64,000 nt of DNA, taken from positions 124,001-188,000 of the forward strand of contig CANKYO010000001.1 in NCBI GenBank assembly GCA_947488175.1, given 5' to 3'. This document shows, one piece after another, positions 24,402 through 33,411 of the stretch. A program made the position numbers and the translations under genes. Every line of letters starts with the position of its first letter. Positions within the stretch are counted from its first letter, which is position 1. Source of the stretch: an uncultured Paracoccaceae bacterium. Lineage in GTDB: Bacteria; Pseudomonadota; Alphaproteobacteria; Rhodobacterales; Rhodobacteraceae. A model generated the notes under the pieces. That model worked only from the letters and a program-made list of their open reading frames with translations. It was not told the origin of the DNA and ran no database searches.

Positions 24402-24962
24402 ATGACCGACACTGTTTTCCTGACCATTCGCTTGCCGCTGAAGATCGGTCCATTGGATCGGGGCGAATTATGGGAAGACCCGCTAGACGAAATTCTCGAA
24501 GCAGAGAAACTGGGCGAGGTGACAGGCGGTGGCACCATGATGGATCCCGATGGCGGCATCCTGTTCTGCGAACTGGAACTGGAGTTGGCCGACCTGGCCG
24601 ACGACCGCTTGGACAAACTGCAAAACGCCATGATCCGGCTTGGCGCACCACGAAAAACGCAGTTCCTGAACGACGATGGCGAAAGCCTGCGCGAATTCGG
24701 CACCGTTGAAGTGGTTGGCATCGGCTTGGACGGCACCGGTCTGCCAGACAGCGCCTACGAAGATTTCGACCCGGACAATTTCAACAATGAAATCCTCTCG
24801 ACCCTTGGCGATGGGCACAGTTATGGCGGCAGCGAGGCTGGCGAACGCTACACGTTCTTCTACTACCACGGTGCGGACGGAAAACAGATCGAAGAGCAGC
24901 TTCGCGCCTTTGCCGCGACCAAGCCCATTGGCGAAGGTGCGCAGTTCGTCCACCTGACCTGA
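24402..24962 (+). CDS. Conserved-looking acidic protein of unknown function
   Basis: 186 residues, acidic, no signal peptide or membrane helix. It has a GGGTMMDPDGGILFCELELELAD stretch and a later GTVEVVGIGLDGTGLPD stretch that suggest two beta-rich parts. I do not recognise the family. It starts 31 bases after sspB on the same strand and could be co-transcribed with it. Codon use looks like that of its neighbours. The ribosome-binding site (GAGTAAG) is weak. Confidence 0.7.
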   Translation: MTDTVFLTIRLPLKIGPLDRGELWEDPLDEILEAEKLGEVTGGGTMMDPDGGILFCELELELADLADDRLDKLQNAMIRLGAPRKTQFLNDDGESLREFGTVEVVGIGLDGTGLPDSAYEDFDPDNFNNEILSTLGDGHSYGGSEAGERYTFFYYHGADGKQIEEQLRAFAATKPIGEGAQFVHLT

Positions 24963-25031
24963 GTTTTGCGATATTGCGGTCTGCCATCCCCGCCAATATA
25001 GGTCATGTGACACTGTATCAGGGGGATCACG

Positions 25032-26423
25032 ATGACCGAGACACGCACCGAAACCGACAGCTTTGGCCCGCTTGAGGTTCCAGCCGATCGTTACTGGGGC
25101 GCACAGACACAGCGGTCCATCATGAACTTCCCCATCGGCTGGGAAAAGCAGCCTGTCGCCATCGTGCGCGCGCTCGGCGTGATCAAACAGGCCTGCGCCA
25201 TGGCCAACAAGGACCGCGGCAAGCTGGACGCGGAAAAGGCCGATGCGATCATCGCCGCCGCCGCCGAAGTCGTTGCTGGTAAGCTTGACGATCATTTCCC
25301 ACTGGTCGTCTGGCAAACCGGGTCCGGCACCCAGTCGAACATGAACGCCAATGAGGTGATCAGCAACCGCGCCATCGAAATGCTGGGCGGCGTGATCGGG
25401 TCCAAGGATCCGATCCACCCCAATGATCACTGCAACATGGGCCAGTCGTCCAACGACACGTTCCCAACTGCAATGCATATTGCGGTAGCCACAACCGCCC
25501 ATGACGTGCTGCTGCCGGGTCTGGCCAAGCTGCACGCGGCCCTGGAACAGAAACAGCGCGAATTCGACGACATCATCAAGATCGGGCGCACCCACACGAT
25601 GGACGCCACGCCGCTAACACTGGGTCAGGAGTTTTCCGGCTACACCCATCAGGTCGCCATGGGCATCCGGCGGATCAAGGCCGCCCTGCCCGCGATCTAC
25701 GAACTGGCTCAAGGCGGCACCGCTGTCGGCACCGGCCTCAACTCCCCCAAGGGCTGGGGCGAAACGGTTGCGTCCCATATGGCCGATATCACCGGACTGC
25801 CCCTTGTCACCGCACCCAATAAATTCGAAGCCCTTGCAGCCCATGACGCGCTTGTCGAAATGTCGGGTGCACTAAAAACCGTCGCTGCCAGCCTTTACAA
25901 GATCGCCGCTGACATTCGCATGCTCGGTTCCGGCCCGCGCTGCGGTCTGGGCGAACTGATGTTGCCCGAAAACGAACCCGGGTCATCCATCATGCCCGGC
26001 AAGGTGAACCCGACCCAGGTCGAGGCGATCACGCAGGTCTGCGCCCATGTCATGGGCAATGACGCCGCTGTCGGCTTTGCCGGAAGCCAAGGGCATTTCG
26101 AACTGAACGTCATGAAACCGATGATGGCCTATAACGTGTTACAATCCATGCAGCTTTTGGGCGATGCGGCCGGTGCATTCACCGACAACTGTGTCGCTGG
26201 CATTCGTGCCGACCGGACTCGGATCGAAAAACTGATGCGCGAAAGCCTGATGCTGGTCACAGCCCTTGCACCCACCATCGGCTATGACAACGCCACGACC
26301 GTCGCCAAGACAGCGCACAAAAACGGCACAACGCTGAAGGAAGAGGCGATCAAGCTGGGCTTTGTGGACGAAGCGACCTTTGACAAGGTCGTGCGACCTG
26401 AAGATATGATCGGGCCAAAGTGA
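25032..26423 (+). CDS. fumC: Class II fumarate hydratase
   Basis: 463 residues, usual length. Interconverts fumarate and malate in the citric acid cycle. The family signature [13 protein letters not shown] is at about 318-330. [13 protein letters not shown] and [16 protein letters not shown] supply the other active-site parts, including the TH pair. AGGGGGA lies 6 bases before the ATG. The stop overlaps the start of a small DUF4169 gene. Confidence 0.96.
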   Translation: MTETRTETDSFGPLEVPADRYWGAQTQRSIMNFPIGWEKQPVAIVRALGVIKQACAMANKDRGKLDAEKADAIIAAAAEVVAGKLDDHFPLVVWQTGSGTQSNMNANEVISNRAIEMLGGVIGSKDPIHPNDHCNMGQSSNDTFPTAMHIAVATTAHDVLLPGLAKLHAALEQKQREFDDIIKIGRTHTMDATPLTLGQEFSGYTHQVAMGIRRIKAALPAIYELAQGGTAVGTGLNSPKGWGETVASHMADITGLPLVTAPNKFEALAAHDALVEMSGALKTVAASLYKIAADIRMLGSGPRCGLGELMLPENEPGSSIMPGKVNPTQVEAITQVCAHVMGNDAAVGFAGSQGHFELNVMKPMMAYNVLQSMQLLGDAAGAFTDNCVAGIRADRTRIEKLMRESLMLVTALAPTIGYDNATTVAKTAHKNGTTLKEEAIKLGFVDEATFDKVVRPEDMIGPK

Positions 26424-26596
26424 AGCCGATCAACCTCAATCAGGCGCGCAAAGCAAAGGCACGGACCGCGGCCAAAACCAAGGCTGACGAAAACGCCGTC
26501 CGCTTTGGGCGGACCAAGGCGGAACGACAGCTTGACGCAGCCCGCCGGAAACAGGCCGACGACCGGCTGTCACAACTGAAACGCAGTGATGACTGA
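26420..26596 (+). CDS. DUF4169 family small protein
   Basis: 58 residues from a GTG at 26420 that overlaps the fumC stop (GTGA). Sequence start [20 protein letters not shown] and the core [17 protein letters not shown] match DUF4169, a very basic, helical alphaproteobacterial protein. No signal or membrane part. The stop at 26594-26596 lies inside the start of the next gene, so fumC, this gene and the ribbon-helix-helix gene form one coupled unit. This order is common in Rhodobacteraceae. Function unknown. Confidence 0.85.
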   Translation: MKPINLNQARKAKARTAAKTKADENAVRFGRTKAERQLDAARRKQADDRLSQLKRSDD

Positions 26597-26822
26597 TCAC
26601 AGGCGCCCGGTCAAAAGATCGCTCACCCTGCGCGGGCACCGCACATCAGTTTCGCTGGAAGATATCTTTTGGAATGCGTTTCGTCAGATTGCCGAAGAGG
26701 ATGGCAAGACAATCAACGGACTGGCCGCCGAAATAGACGAAGGCCGAGGGGACATCGGTCTCGCCTCGGCCTTGCGGGTCTATGTGTTCGAGCGCGCCTT
26801 GCGGCGCGATCAATCAGAGTAA
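26589..26822 (+). CDS. Ribbon-helix-helix domain protein
   Basis: 77 residues from ATG 26589, overlapping the DUF4169 gene by eight bases. The RHH pattern is KRSLTLRGHRTSVSLEDIFWNAFRQIAEEDGKTINGLAAEIDEGRG: a short strand followed by two helices, as in Arc-like DNA-binding proteins of the RHH_4 type. It may bind DNA as a dimer. Coupled to fumC and DUF4169. The last 13 bases overlap the convergent small gene on the other strand. Confidence 0.85.
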   Translation: MTDHRRPVKRSLTLRGHRTSVSLEDIFWNAFRQIAEEDGKTINGLAAEIDEGRGDIGLASALRVYVFERALRRDQSE

Positions 26823-27058
26823 AGCGCACCGCGCAGGCTGTTCAGCCGATCACGATCCTTCTTTTCTGTGTCGTTCAGCTTGGCAGGCGTGGCTGCAACA
26901 GCGGCCTTGCGATCCTGCGTAAACAGCTTGGCAACCTCATGGCGGCCCAACTGCTTTTCAGCTGTTGTCTTCGTCCCGGCTACACCGGTTTCACGACGTT
27001 TGCGGCCCAATAGTCCCGAAAGGCCCCGCTTGGTCGTGCTAGGTAGAGCAATAGTCAT
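26810..27058 (-). CDS. Small basic protein of unknown function
   Basis: 82 residues from ATG 27058, which has GGGGGA 4 bases upstream, a strong site. Basic and Lys/Arg/Thr-rich, with no membrane segment: it opens MTIALPSTTKRGLSGLLGRK, and a helical C-terminal half follows (ATPAKLNDTEKKDRDRLNSL). It converges on and slightly overlaps the RHH gene. I do not recognise it. The good ribosome-binding site is the main support. Confidence 0.5.
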   Translation of the reverse strand: MTIALPSTTKRGLSGLLGRKRRETGVAGTKTTAEKQLGRHEVAKLFTQDRKAAVAATPAKLNDTEKKDRDRLNSLRGALYSD

Positions 27059-27311
27059 GTCATCCCCCGATAAACCCACTCACACTAAGCCATTGAGTAT
27101 CGCCAGCAATGCGGCGGAAAAAAGGCAGTGCGAATTTCACTTAACTTGTCTGATTAGGTCACCCAACTGTGTAAGTGTCTATAATACTTACATTAACACA
27201 GGTTAAATGAGCGCTTATCCGCTAGTCATAGGCACAATTACGGCGCGTCAGTTTCTACAATGGCCCTAAATTTAGCCCGTTTTTCGGCTTTGTGCCCCGT
27301 TTCGAAACGAC

Positions 27312-28661
27312 CTAGGAATGGCACCGTGTGATTCGCAGCCAGATGCCATTTTTTGCTCTGACCGTCAGGTGCGCAACCGGAACGGGAGTGGCGTTATCTT
27401 CAATCGCGAATTGGTAGTTTTTTAGCAGCGACGCCAGCAAAACAACTCCTTCAATCATCGCGAACCCGGCTCCGATGCAAACCCGTGGACCCGCTGAAAA
27501 AGGCAGGTAGGCCTCGCGCCCGCTTTCCTTGCCCGCATCGGTCTGCCAGCGCCCGGGATCAAATGCATCCGGATCATCCCATAACCGGGAATGGCGATGC
27601 AGATGCCACGGGGACAGAACAATCTGCGCACCCTTCTGCACGGACCTTTCGCGGAACACTTCCCCCCTCGTGGCCTCGCGCACCATCATCGGCACCGGTG
27701 GATAGAGGCGCAGGGTCTCGCGAAAGACATCCCGCGTGATCTTTAATTGCGACAGGCTTGCAAAATCCTCTGACCATGCGGCAGCCTCTGCCGCTGCCTG
27801 ATCCTGCCATTCAGGATAAAGCGCAAGCAGATAAAGCGACCAAGCAAGCGCCGACGCGCTCGTCTCATGCCCTGCCAGAAAAAAGATCGCCACCTGATCC
27901 ACCATTTCCGGCAGTGTAAAGGTTTCGCCTGTCTCAGGATCGGTCGTCGTCAGGATTTTCGTGGCCAGATCGTCCGGTGCATTCCCTTCGGCAATTTGTG
28001 CCAGTCGCGCCTTCGTCAGGTCCGTAATCAGCGCCCGAATGGTGCGTGCGGTCTGGCGCGTCCCGCGTCGAAAGAACCGGGGCATCCAGCGCGGCCCGGG
28101 CACAAAGGCCGCCAGGTTAAGGATCGGTTGCGAGCGCTGATAATCGCGAAACGCCCCAAACACCTGACGGGCCGTTTCATCCTCGATCGGGATCGAAAAC
28201 AGCGTGCGAAAGATCACGTCAGCCGCGATGTGACTCGTCATCGCCTCGATCTCGGCCACTTCATCAGTACCATCCAACCGGGCCGCCCCCGCCCGCCCTG
28301 CTGCCAGAATACCGGGAAAGGCATCGCGCAGCCGCCCGCCTTCAAACGCAGGATCAATGATCCGGCGCTGGCGTTTCCAGACATCGCCATTGGTCAGAAA
28401 CACGCTCTCGCCTAGCAGCGGGCGCAGGCCCGCGCCAATCCGGTCGGATTTCGGGAAATCATCTGGCCGGGTCTGCAGCACCTCGCGGATCAATGCGGGA
28501 TCATTGATCAGGTAGCTGCGGAAAAACGGCGTGCGAAACTCTGCCATCCACGCCCGATAAAGCCGCGCAGGCTGTGCCGACAGTATATCGCGGCGGAACA
28601 ATCGCATATAACGCCAGAGCGACACCTTATCAGGCCGGGGCACTGGCTTGGGCGGTTGCAT
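27312..28661 (-). CDS. Cytochrome P450
   Basis: 449 residues from ATG 28661. All P450 landmarks are present: I-helix FFLAGHETSASALAWSL, K-helix ExxR in FRETLRLYPP, and the haem-thiolate loop FSAGPRVCIG with its Cys. No N-terminal membrane helix, so it is a soluble bacterial type, though the overall look (LLGESVFLTNGDVWKRQRRIIDPAFEGG) is of the CYP4/CYP102-like branch acting on fatty acids or alkanes. The start sits three bases from the stop of the upstream membrane hydrolase, so the two are one transcript. No ferredoxin or reductase gene lies nearby. Confidence 0.93.
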   Translation of the reverse strand: MQPPKPVPRPDKVSLWRYMRLFRRDILSAQPARLYRAWMAEFRTPFFRSYLINDPALIREVLQTRPDDFPKSDRIGAGLRPLLGESVFLTNGDVWKRQRRIIDPAFEGGRLRDAFPGILAAGRAGAARLDGTDEVAEIEAMTSHIAADVIFRTLFSIPIEDETARQVFGAFRDYQRSQPILNLAAFVPGPRWMPRFFRRGTRQTARTIRALITDLTKARLAQIAEGNAPDDLATKILTTTDPETGETFTLPEMVDQVAIFFLAGHETSASALAWSLYLLALYPEWQDQAAAEAAAWSEDFASLSQLKITRDVFRETLRLYPPVPMMVREATRGEVFRERSVQKGAQIVLSPWHLHRHSRLWDDPDAFDPGRWQTDAGKESGREAYLPFSAGPRVCIGAGFAMIEGVVLLASLLKNYQFAIEDNATPVPVAHLTVRAKNGIWLRITRCHS

Positions 28662-28663
28662 AC

Positions 28664-29938
28664 TCAAGGCAGTAAGGATGTGTATTTCGACACCGCCACA
28701 TCGATCCGCGATTTCGATGGCGGGCGGTCGCGATAGCGGTCGGCCAGCAGCCGGGGGCCAGCGGTGATCTGGAAATAGTCATAATCCTTGGGCCGGTCAA
28801 AGGCGCAAAGATACTGAAAATGCAGCCGAAAGAACCGCCAGCGCACTTGCTTCCAACGCGCTTCCGACAGGCTTTGGGTGAAGGCCGCCGACATGATCAA
28901 GGGCCAACGCTTGCCCGGCGGGGTCACGCCGGTCACCGCCACGGGGTCGCACAAGGCAAAAGAACAACCATCACCGGGGGCCGATACGTCAATCCATGTG
29001 ATCCGATCCTGCGTTGCAAGAAACGCCAGATCGCTGCGCAATCGGCGGGCCCGCGGTAAAAACGACATCATCGGCACCACCTGCCCCAATGTCAGAAGCG
29101 CCAGTTTTGGCCCATCAGCCGGCACGCGGCCATCCCGGATCAGGTCCGCCAAGACCGATATTGCCACATGCGCACCCGATGAATGGCCGACCACCAGCAC
29201 CTCATCCACATTGGTCATGAAGGCTTGGGCAATCGTATCGCCAAATTCCTTCATCCGCGCTTCCAGCTCCGGCGGATGTTCCCCCCAAAGCCGCGCAGAA
29301 AAGGCGTAATCATGCATCAGGTAATAGGCGTAAAGCTTGCTATCCTTCGATTTGAACCAGCGCAGCAGCAGCACGACAACCACAGCCCAGATACCCAGCT
29401 TGAGCAGGAAAGCGATCCACGCGATCAGCGTGAAAAAGATCCCCGCGCTCAACCCGGCCAGTGCCAGTAGCCACAGGATGCCACCCTCCACCAGACTGCC
29501 CAGAAATCGGCCCAGCAGGACCGCCACCAGTAGCTGCAACAGCAACATACCCACCGGATAAAGGGCGGCAATGACCGGCCCTTTGCGCATCCACATCAAC
29601 CGGCGCAGGGTGCCGGTGCTGATATAGATCCAGACGGTCTGCAGCAGTTGCAAATAGGTCGCCGGGATCGATTGCGCCATGCTGTCGCGCACAATATCCG
29701 ACCAGACCAGCACATCGACACGGGCGGCGACGTCGTAATTCTCGATACTGGAATTGACCGACCAGCTGAACGTGTCCGCCGATGCCTTGGCCTGCACGTC
29801 AATCTTGTAGCCGCTGATTTCCGCCTGCTTGGCCCCTTCAGTGCGATAAAGTTCGCGATAGCGTCGGGGATGGATCGGGTCATAGCCGGGAATATGAAAC
29901 ACCCTGCGGCGCGTGACCCGCGTGCTGTCTTCGTTCAT
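28664..29938 (-). CDS. Membrane alpha/beta-hydrolase-like protein of unknown function
   Basis: 424 residues. An N-terminal soluble part begins RRRVFHIPGYDPIHPRRYRELYRTEG. Three to four membrane helices follow at about 120-190 (for example PVGMLLLQLLVAVLLGRFLG). A C-terminal part has VLVVGHSSGAHVAISVLADLI, a GxSxG nucleophile elbow as in lipases and esterases, followed by a probable Asp in WIDVSAPGDGC. This suggests a hydrolase anchored through its middle. I do not know a named family. Its stop lies within three bases of the P450 start, implying linked functions, for example on a lipid or ester substrate. Confidence 0.75.
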   Translation of the reverse strand: MNEDSTRVTRRRVFHIPGYDPIHPRRYRELYRTEGAKQAEISGYKIDVQAKASADTFSWSVNSSIENYDVAARVDVLVWSDIVRDSMAQSIPATYLQLLQTVWIYISTGTLRRLMWMRKGPVIAALYPVGMLLLQLLVAVLLGRFLGSLVEGGILWLLALAGLSAGIFFTLIAWIAFLLKLGIWAVVVVLLLRWFKSKDSKLYAYYLMHDYAFSARLWGEHPPELEARMKEFGDTIAQAFMTNVDEVLVVGHSSGAHVAISVLADLIRDGRVPADGPKLALLTLGQVVPMMSFLPRARRLRSDLAFLATQDRITWIDVSAPGDGCSFALCDPVAVTGVTPPGKRWPLIMSAAFTQSLSEARWKQVRWRFFRLHFQYLCAFDRPKDYDYFQITAGPRLLADRYRDRPPSKSRIDVAVSKYTSLLP

Positions 29939-30002
29939 CGATAGTCCCTGTCTGTCCCGACAAGGCTTAGGCTAACCCAACGCTTTTGAAAACATAAGTC
30001 CC

Positions 30003-30758
30003 CTAACCGACTGTGGCGAGCGCGGGGAACCGCTCAAGCAACCAAAAGCTGAACGCAGTGAACTGACCGGTGACCATCATCAGCCCCACGGTCCACAAAA
30101 GCAGGCCCGATATCCGTTCGATCCGGGCCATATTGCGTTTCATCCAGGCCATCGGCCCTTTCATCATCGGGAAAAACGCCGCGACCAGCAAAAACGGAAT
30201 GCCCAGACCCAACGCATAGACCCCCAACAACAACGTGCCGCGTGCCATATCCGCCTCTGACGCGGCCAGACCCAGGATAGCGCCCAATATGGGTCCGAGG
30301 CATGGCGTCCAGCCAAAGGCAAAGGCCAACCCCAGAACATAGGCCCCAAAGGCCGATCCGCCCCGGTCACCGGCCTCCACCCGCGCCTCGCGGTCCAGAA
30401 ATCCAATGCGGAAAACGCCGATAAAATGGGCACCAAAGATCATCACCACGATCCCGGCAATCGTCACGAACCAGTCCTGCGCCTGCAACAGCATCCGGCC
30501 CATGGCCGATGCAGCGAGACCCAGCAGCAAAAATATGGTCGACAGGCCCAGCACGAAAAACACCGCTGCCAGCAGCACGCGGCGGCGCGCTGTCCGCGTC
30601 TCGTCCATATCGGTCACCGACACGCCACCCATATAGGCAAGATAAGGCGGCACGATCGGCAAGACACAGGGGCTCAGAAACGACAGCAAACCGGCCACCA
30701 TCGCGATCAGCATCGCGGGCAACAACGTGGCATCCAGAATAAGGGTCGAGTCGAGCAT
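30003..30758 (-). CDS. ccdA: Cytochrome c biogenesis protein CcdA
   Basis: 251 residues, six membrane helices. The two redox cysteines are C31 in SFLSPCVLPIVPPYL and C153 in GWTPCLGPILGA. It carries electrons from cytoplasmic thioredoxin across the membrane to keep haem-binding cysteines of c-type cytochromes reduced. AAGGA lies about seven bases before the ATG. Divergent from tusA, with a 105-base shared upstream region. Confidence 0.93.
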   Translation of the reverse strand: MLDSTLILDATLLPAMLIAMVAGLLSFLSPCVLPIVPPYLAYMGGVSVTDMDETRTARRRVLLAAVFFVLGLSTIFLLLGLAASAMGRMLLQAQDWFVTIAGIVVMIFGAHFIGVFRIGFLDREARVEAGDRGGSAFGAYVLGLAFAFGWTPCLGPILGAILGLAASEADMARGTLLLGVYALGLGIPFLLVAAFFPMMKGPMAWMKRNMARIERISGLLLWTVGLMMVTGQFTAFSFWLLERFPALATVG

Positions 30759-30863
30759 ATCCGTTCCTTTCGCACCTGCCTAAGGGAACAAGGCCGATCC
30801 GTCACCCGGCAACTCGTCACAAGTTAGTGGACAATCTGAAACATCACGCCTAATCCGCTGGCC

Positions 30864-31091
30864 ATGACATATGATGCCGAACTTGATGCAACCGGGCTGC
30901 TCTGCCCCCTGCCCGTTCTGAAGGCGCGCAAACGCCTGCAGGCGCTGCAGTCTGGGCAGGTGCTACGCATGCTGGCCGATGATCCAGCGGCGATTGTAGA
31001 TGTCCCACATTTCTGCACGGAAGCCGGGCACGACCTGCTCCACATGGCCGACACCGATAAGGCGCAGATCTATCTGATCCGCAAGGGCTGA
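30864..31091 (+). CDS. TusA-like sulfur carrier protein
   Basis: 75 residues. The TusA/SirA fold with the sulfur-binding Cys14 in LDATGLLCPLPVLKARKRL and the closing QIYLIRKG strand. Carries persulfide sulfur for tRNA thiolation, molybdenum cofactor or sulfur oxidation; which of these applies cannot be read from the sequence. The neighbour ccdA, divergent, is also a thiol-redox gene. Confidence 0.9.
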   Translation: MTYDAELDATGLLCPLPVLKARKRLQALQSGQVLRMLADDPAAIVDVPHFCTEAGHDLLHMADTDKAQIYLIRKG

Positions 31092-31151
31092 GACCAGATT
31101 GACAGCATCCGAGCCCCTGCCTAGGGTTTGCACCCTATACAAAGGTGCCGC

Positions 31152-32777
31152 ATGCCCCCAACACCAGACACGTTTGACTATATTATCGTCGGCGGCGGAT
31201 CAGCCGGCAGCGTCATCGCCAACAGGCTCTCTGCGGATGGACAGTGCAGCGTCTGCCTGATCGAGGCTGGCGGCAACGCCGACCATCTGCTGGTCCGGGC
31301 ACCGATGGGGGCCGTGGCGATGATGCCCGCGCATCTGGGGATCAAGATCAACAACTGGGTATTTCAAACCGTGCCACAACCCGGCCTGAACGGGCGACGC
31401 GGGTATCAGCCACGCGGCAAGGGTCTGGGCGGCTCATCCATCATGAACGCGATGATCTATATCCGGGGCAACCGGCACGACTACGACGGTTGGGCCGACA
31501 TGGGCTGCGATGGCTGGGGGTATGACGACCTGCTGCCGCTGTTCCGCAGGGCTGAAAACTTCACCGGCGGGGCAGATGATATGCATGGCGGCGATGGCCC
31601 CCTTCATGTCACCAACCTCGCCAGCCCTCACGCGATCACCGCCGATTTCATCAAGGCGGGCGAAGCCACCCAGCTGCCTCGCAACGATGATTTCAACGGG
31701 CCGGACCAATATGGGATCGGCCCCTATCACGTGACCCAATTCCACGACCACCGGCGCGGCGAACGTTGTTCGGCGGCGGCAGCCTATCTCAACCCCGTCC
31801 GGTCGCGCCCCAATCTGGACATCAGGACCAAAACAACCGCGCTCCGGATCATCATGGAAGACGGGCGCGCCACTGGCCTTGCCGTTCAAACCCGCGCTGG
31901 CAAATCAGTCATCAACTGCCGGCGGGAAATCATCCTCAGCGCCGGGGCGTTCCAATCTCCGCAACTGCTGATGCTGTCGGGCATCGGCGAAGGCGACCAC
32001 CTGCGCGCCATGGACATCCCCGTCACCATCCACAGCCCCGATGTCGGGCAAAACCTGCAGGACCATATCGATGTCACCCTGTCCTACGGGGTGAACCGGA
32101 CCGATGTGATCGGCATCGGGCTGGCCGGGACCGCCCGACTTTTGCGCGGCATCCGCCAATGGCGGCGCGACGGCACTGGCCCGGTCAGCACCAATTTCGC
32201 GGAAGCCGGGGCATTCTTCTCGGTCGGCGATGGCGGTCGCGACTGGCCCGACACGCAACTGCATTTCGTCGTGGCCCGGGTCGAGGATCACGCACGCCGC
32301 CTGCGCTGGGGCTATGGCGTGTCCTGCCACGCCTGCGTGTTGCGGCCTCATAGCCGGGGCGAAGTGCGCCTGACATCGCCCCACGCAACCGACGCACCGC
32401 TGATCGACCCCAGGTTTCTGGAGGATGAGCGCGATCTGACCCAGCTCAAGCTGGCCGCGCGCAAAACCAATGACATCATGACAACAGCCCCGATGCGGGA
32501 CCACATCACGAAATCCTACACCATGCCCGACAATGCCTCCGACACCGAACTGGAACAGGTCATCCGCAATCACGCCGATACGGTCTATCACCCCGTCGGC
32601 ACCTGCCGCATGGGGGCCGATGCGCAATCGGTTGTCGATCCGCAATTACGGGTGCGCGGCGTTGACGGGTTGCGCGTGGCGGACGCCTCCATCATGCCGC
32701 GCATCGTCAGCGGCAACACAAATGCACCGGCGATCATGATCGGTGAAAAACTGTCCGATCTGGTGCTGCATGGCTGA
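31152..32777 (+). CDS. GMC family oxidoreductase (choline dehydrogenase-like)
   Basis: 541 residues from ATG 31152 (AAAGG seven bases upstream). The FAD-binding loop DYIIVGGGSAGSVIANRL is at the N-terminus. GMC signature 1 is the GKGLGGSSIMNAMIYIRGN region and signature 2 is SAGAFQSPQLLMLSGIG. The catalytic His lies in YHPVGTCRMG and the closing block is RVADASIMPRIVSGNTNAP. It oxidises an alcohol with FAD; the substrate could be choline or another alcohol, and the absence of betaine genes nearby argues against a firm BetA call. Its stop overlaps the TetR gene by eight bases. Confidence 0.9.
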   Translation: MPPTPDTFDYIIVGGGSAGSVIANRLSADGQCSVCLIEAGGNADHLLVRAPMGAVAMMPAHLGIKINNWVFQTVPQPGLNGRRGYQPRGKGLGGSSIMNAMIYIRGNRHDYDGWADMGCDGWGYDDLLPLFRRAENFTGGADDMHGGDGPLHVTNLASPHAITADFIKAGEATQLPRNDDFNGPDQYGIGPYHVTQFHDHRRGERCSAAAAYLNPVRSRPNLDIRTKTTALRIIMEDGRATGLAVQTRAGKSVINCRREIILSAGAFQSPQLLMLSGIGEGDHLRAMDIPVTIHSPDVGQNLQDHIDVTLSYGVNRTDVIGIGLAGTARLLRGIRQWRRDGTGPVSTNFAEAGAFFSVGDGGRDWPDTQLHFVVARVEDHARRLRWGYGVSCHACVLRPHSRGEVRLTSPHATDAPLIDPRFLEDERDLTQLKLAARKTNDIMTTAPMRDHITKSYTMPDNASDTELEQVIRNHADTVYHPVGTCRMGADAQSVVDPQLRVRGVDGLRVADASIMPRIVSGNTNAPAIMIGEKLSDLVLHG

Positions 32778-33411
32778 TACGATGACAGTACAGATGCTCA
32801 GCAAGACCAAACACCGCATCGTCCAGGGGGCCATCACCGCCTTCAACCAAAGCTCATTCGCCGAAGTCACCACCGCCGCTCTCGCCGCCCGTCTGGGCAT
32901 GTCAGAGGGCAATCTGTGGTATCACTATCCCACCAAGGCGGACCTGCTGGCGGCGGTACAGCAGGCGTTTCTGGCCGACTGGACACAGGTGTCCAAGGAC
33001 ATCCCCGCCAGCCCCGATCCCATTGCGGATTACATCACCTATATGCATCGCTGGCAGGCCCTGTTCGACAGCTATCTGTTCATGTTCCGCGACCGGTCCG
33101 AATACGGTGCGCACAGCCCCGAACTGGCCGCAAACCTGTCGCGAATATATACCGCCGTCAGCATGCGGTTACGAACGCTCTACGACGCGATGATCGCCGC
33201 CAATCTTTTGACGACCCCTGCTGAGGCCGTCGATGACCTGATCACAAATGTCATGATCATCTCGCGCTTCACACTTGAATTCAGACAAGAGGCGCAGCCC
33301 GGCGTGGCCACCCAACCTGCCGCAGGTCTGGCGCAACATCTGTCACTTCTGAAACCCTATCTTGATCAGGGCAGTTTCCGGCGCGTGCAGGACGGGCTGA
33401 AAGGCAACTAA
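32770..33411 (+). CDS. TetR family transcriptional regulator
   Basis: 213 residues from ATG 32770; an ATG four codons later is also possible. Helix-turn-helix near the N-terminus (TKHRIVQGAITAFNQSSFAEVTTAALAARLGMSEGNLWYHYPTKADLL), the classical TetR pattern, then a helical ligand domain. Coupled to the GMC oxidoreductase, so it probably controls that gene in response to its substrate. Its 3' end overlaps the convergent DenD-like gene by four bases. Confidence 0.9.
   Translation: MADTMTVQMLSKTKHRIVQGAITAFNQSSFAEVTTAALAARLGMSEGNLWYHYPTKADLLAAVQQAFLADWTQVSKDIPASPDPIADYITYMHRWQALFDSYLFMFRDRSEYGAHSPELAANLSRIYTAVSMRLRTLYDAMIAANLLTTPAEAVDDLITNVMIISRFTLEFRQEAQPGVATQPAAGLAQHLSLLKPYLDQGSFRRVQDGLKGN

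Noticed and set aside
27171-27191. GTAAGT-N9-ACTTAC inverted repeat with TATAAT inside
   Set aside because: No convincing gene starts behind it; the only frame is a 20-residue peptide at 27207 with a weak site. The 253-base gap is AT-richer but otherwise featureless to me.
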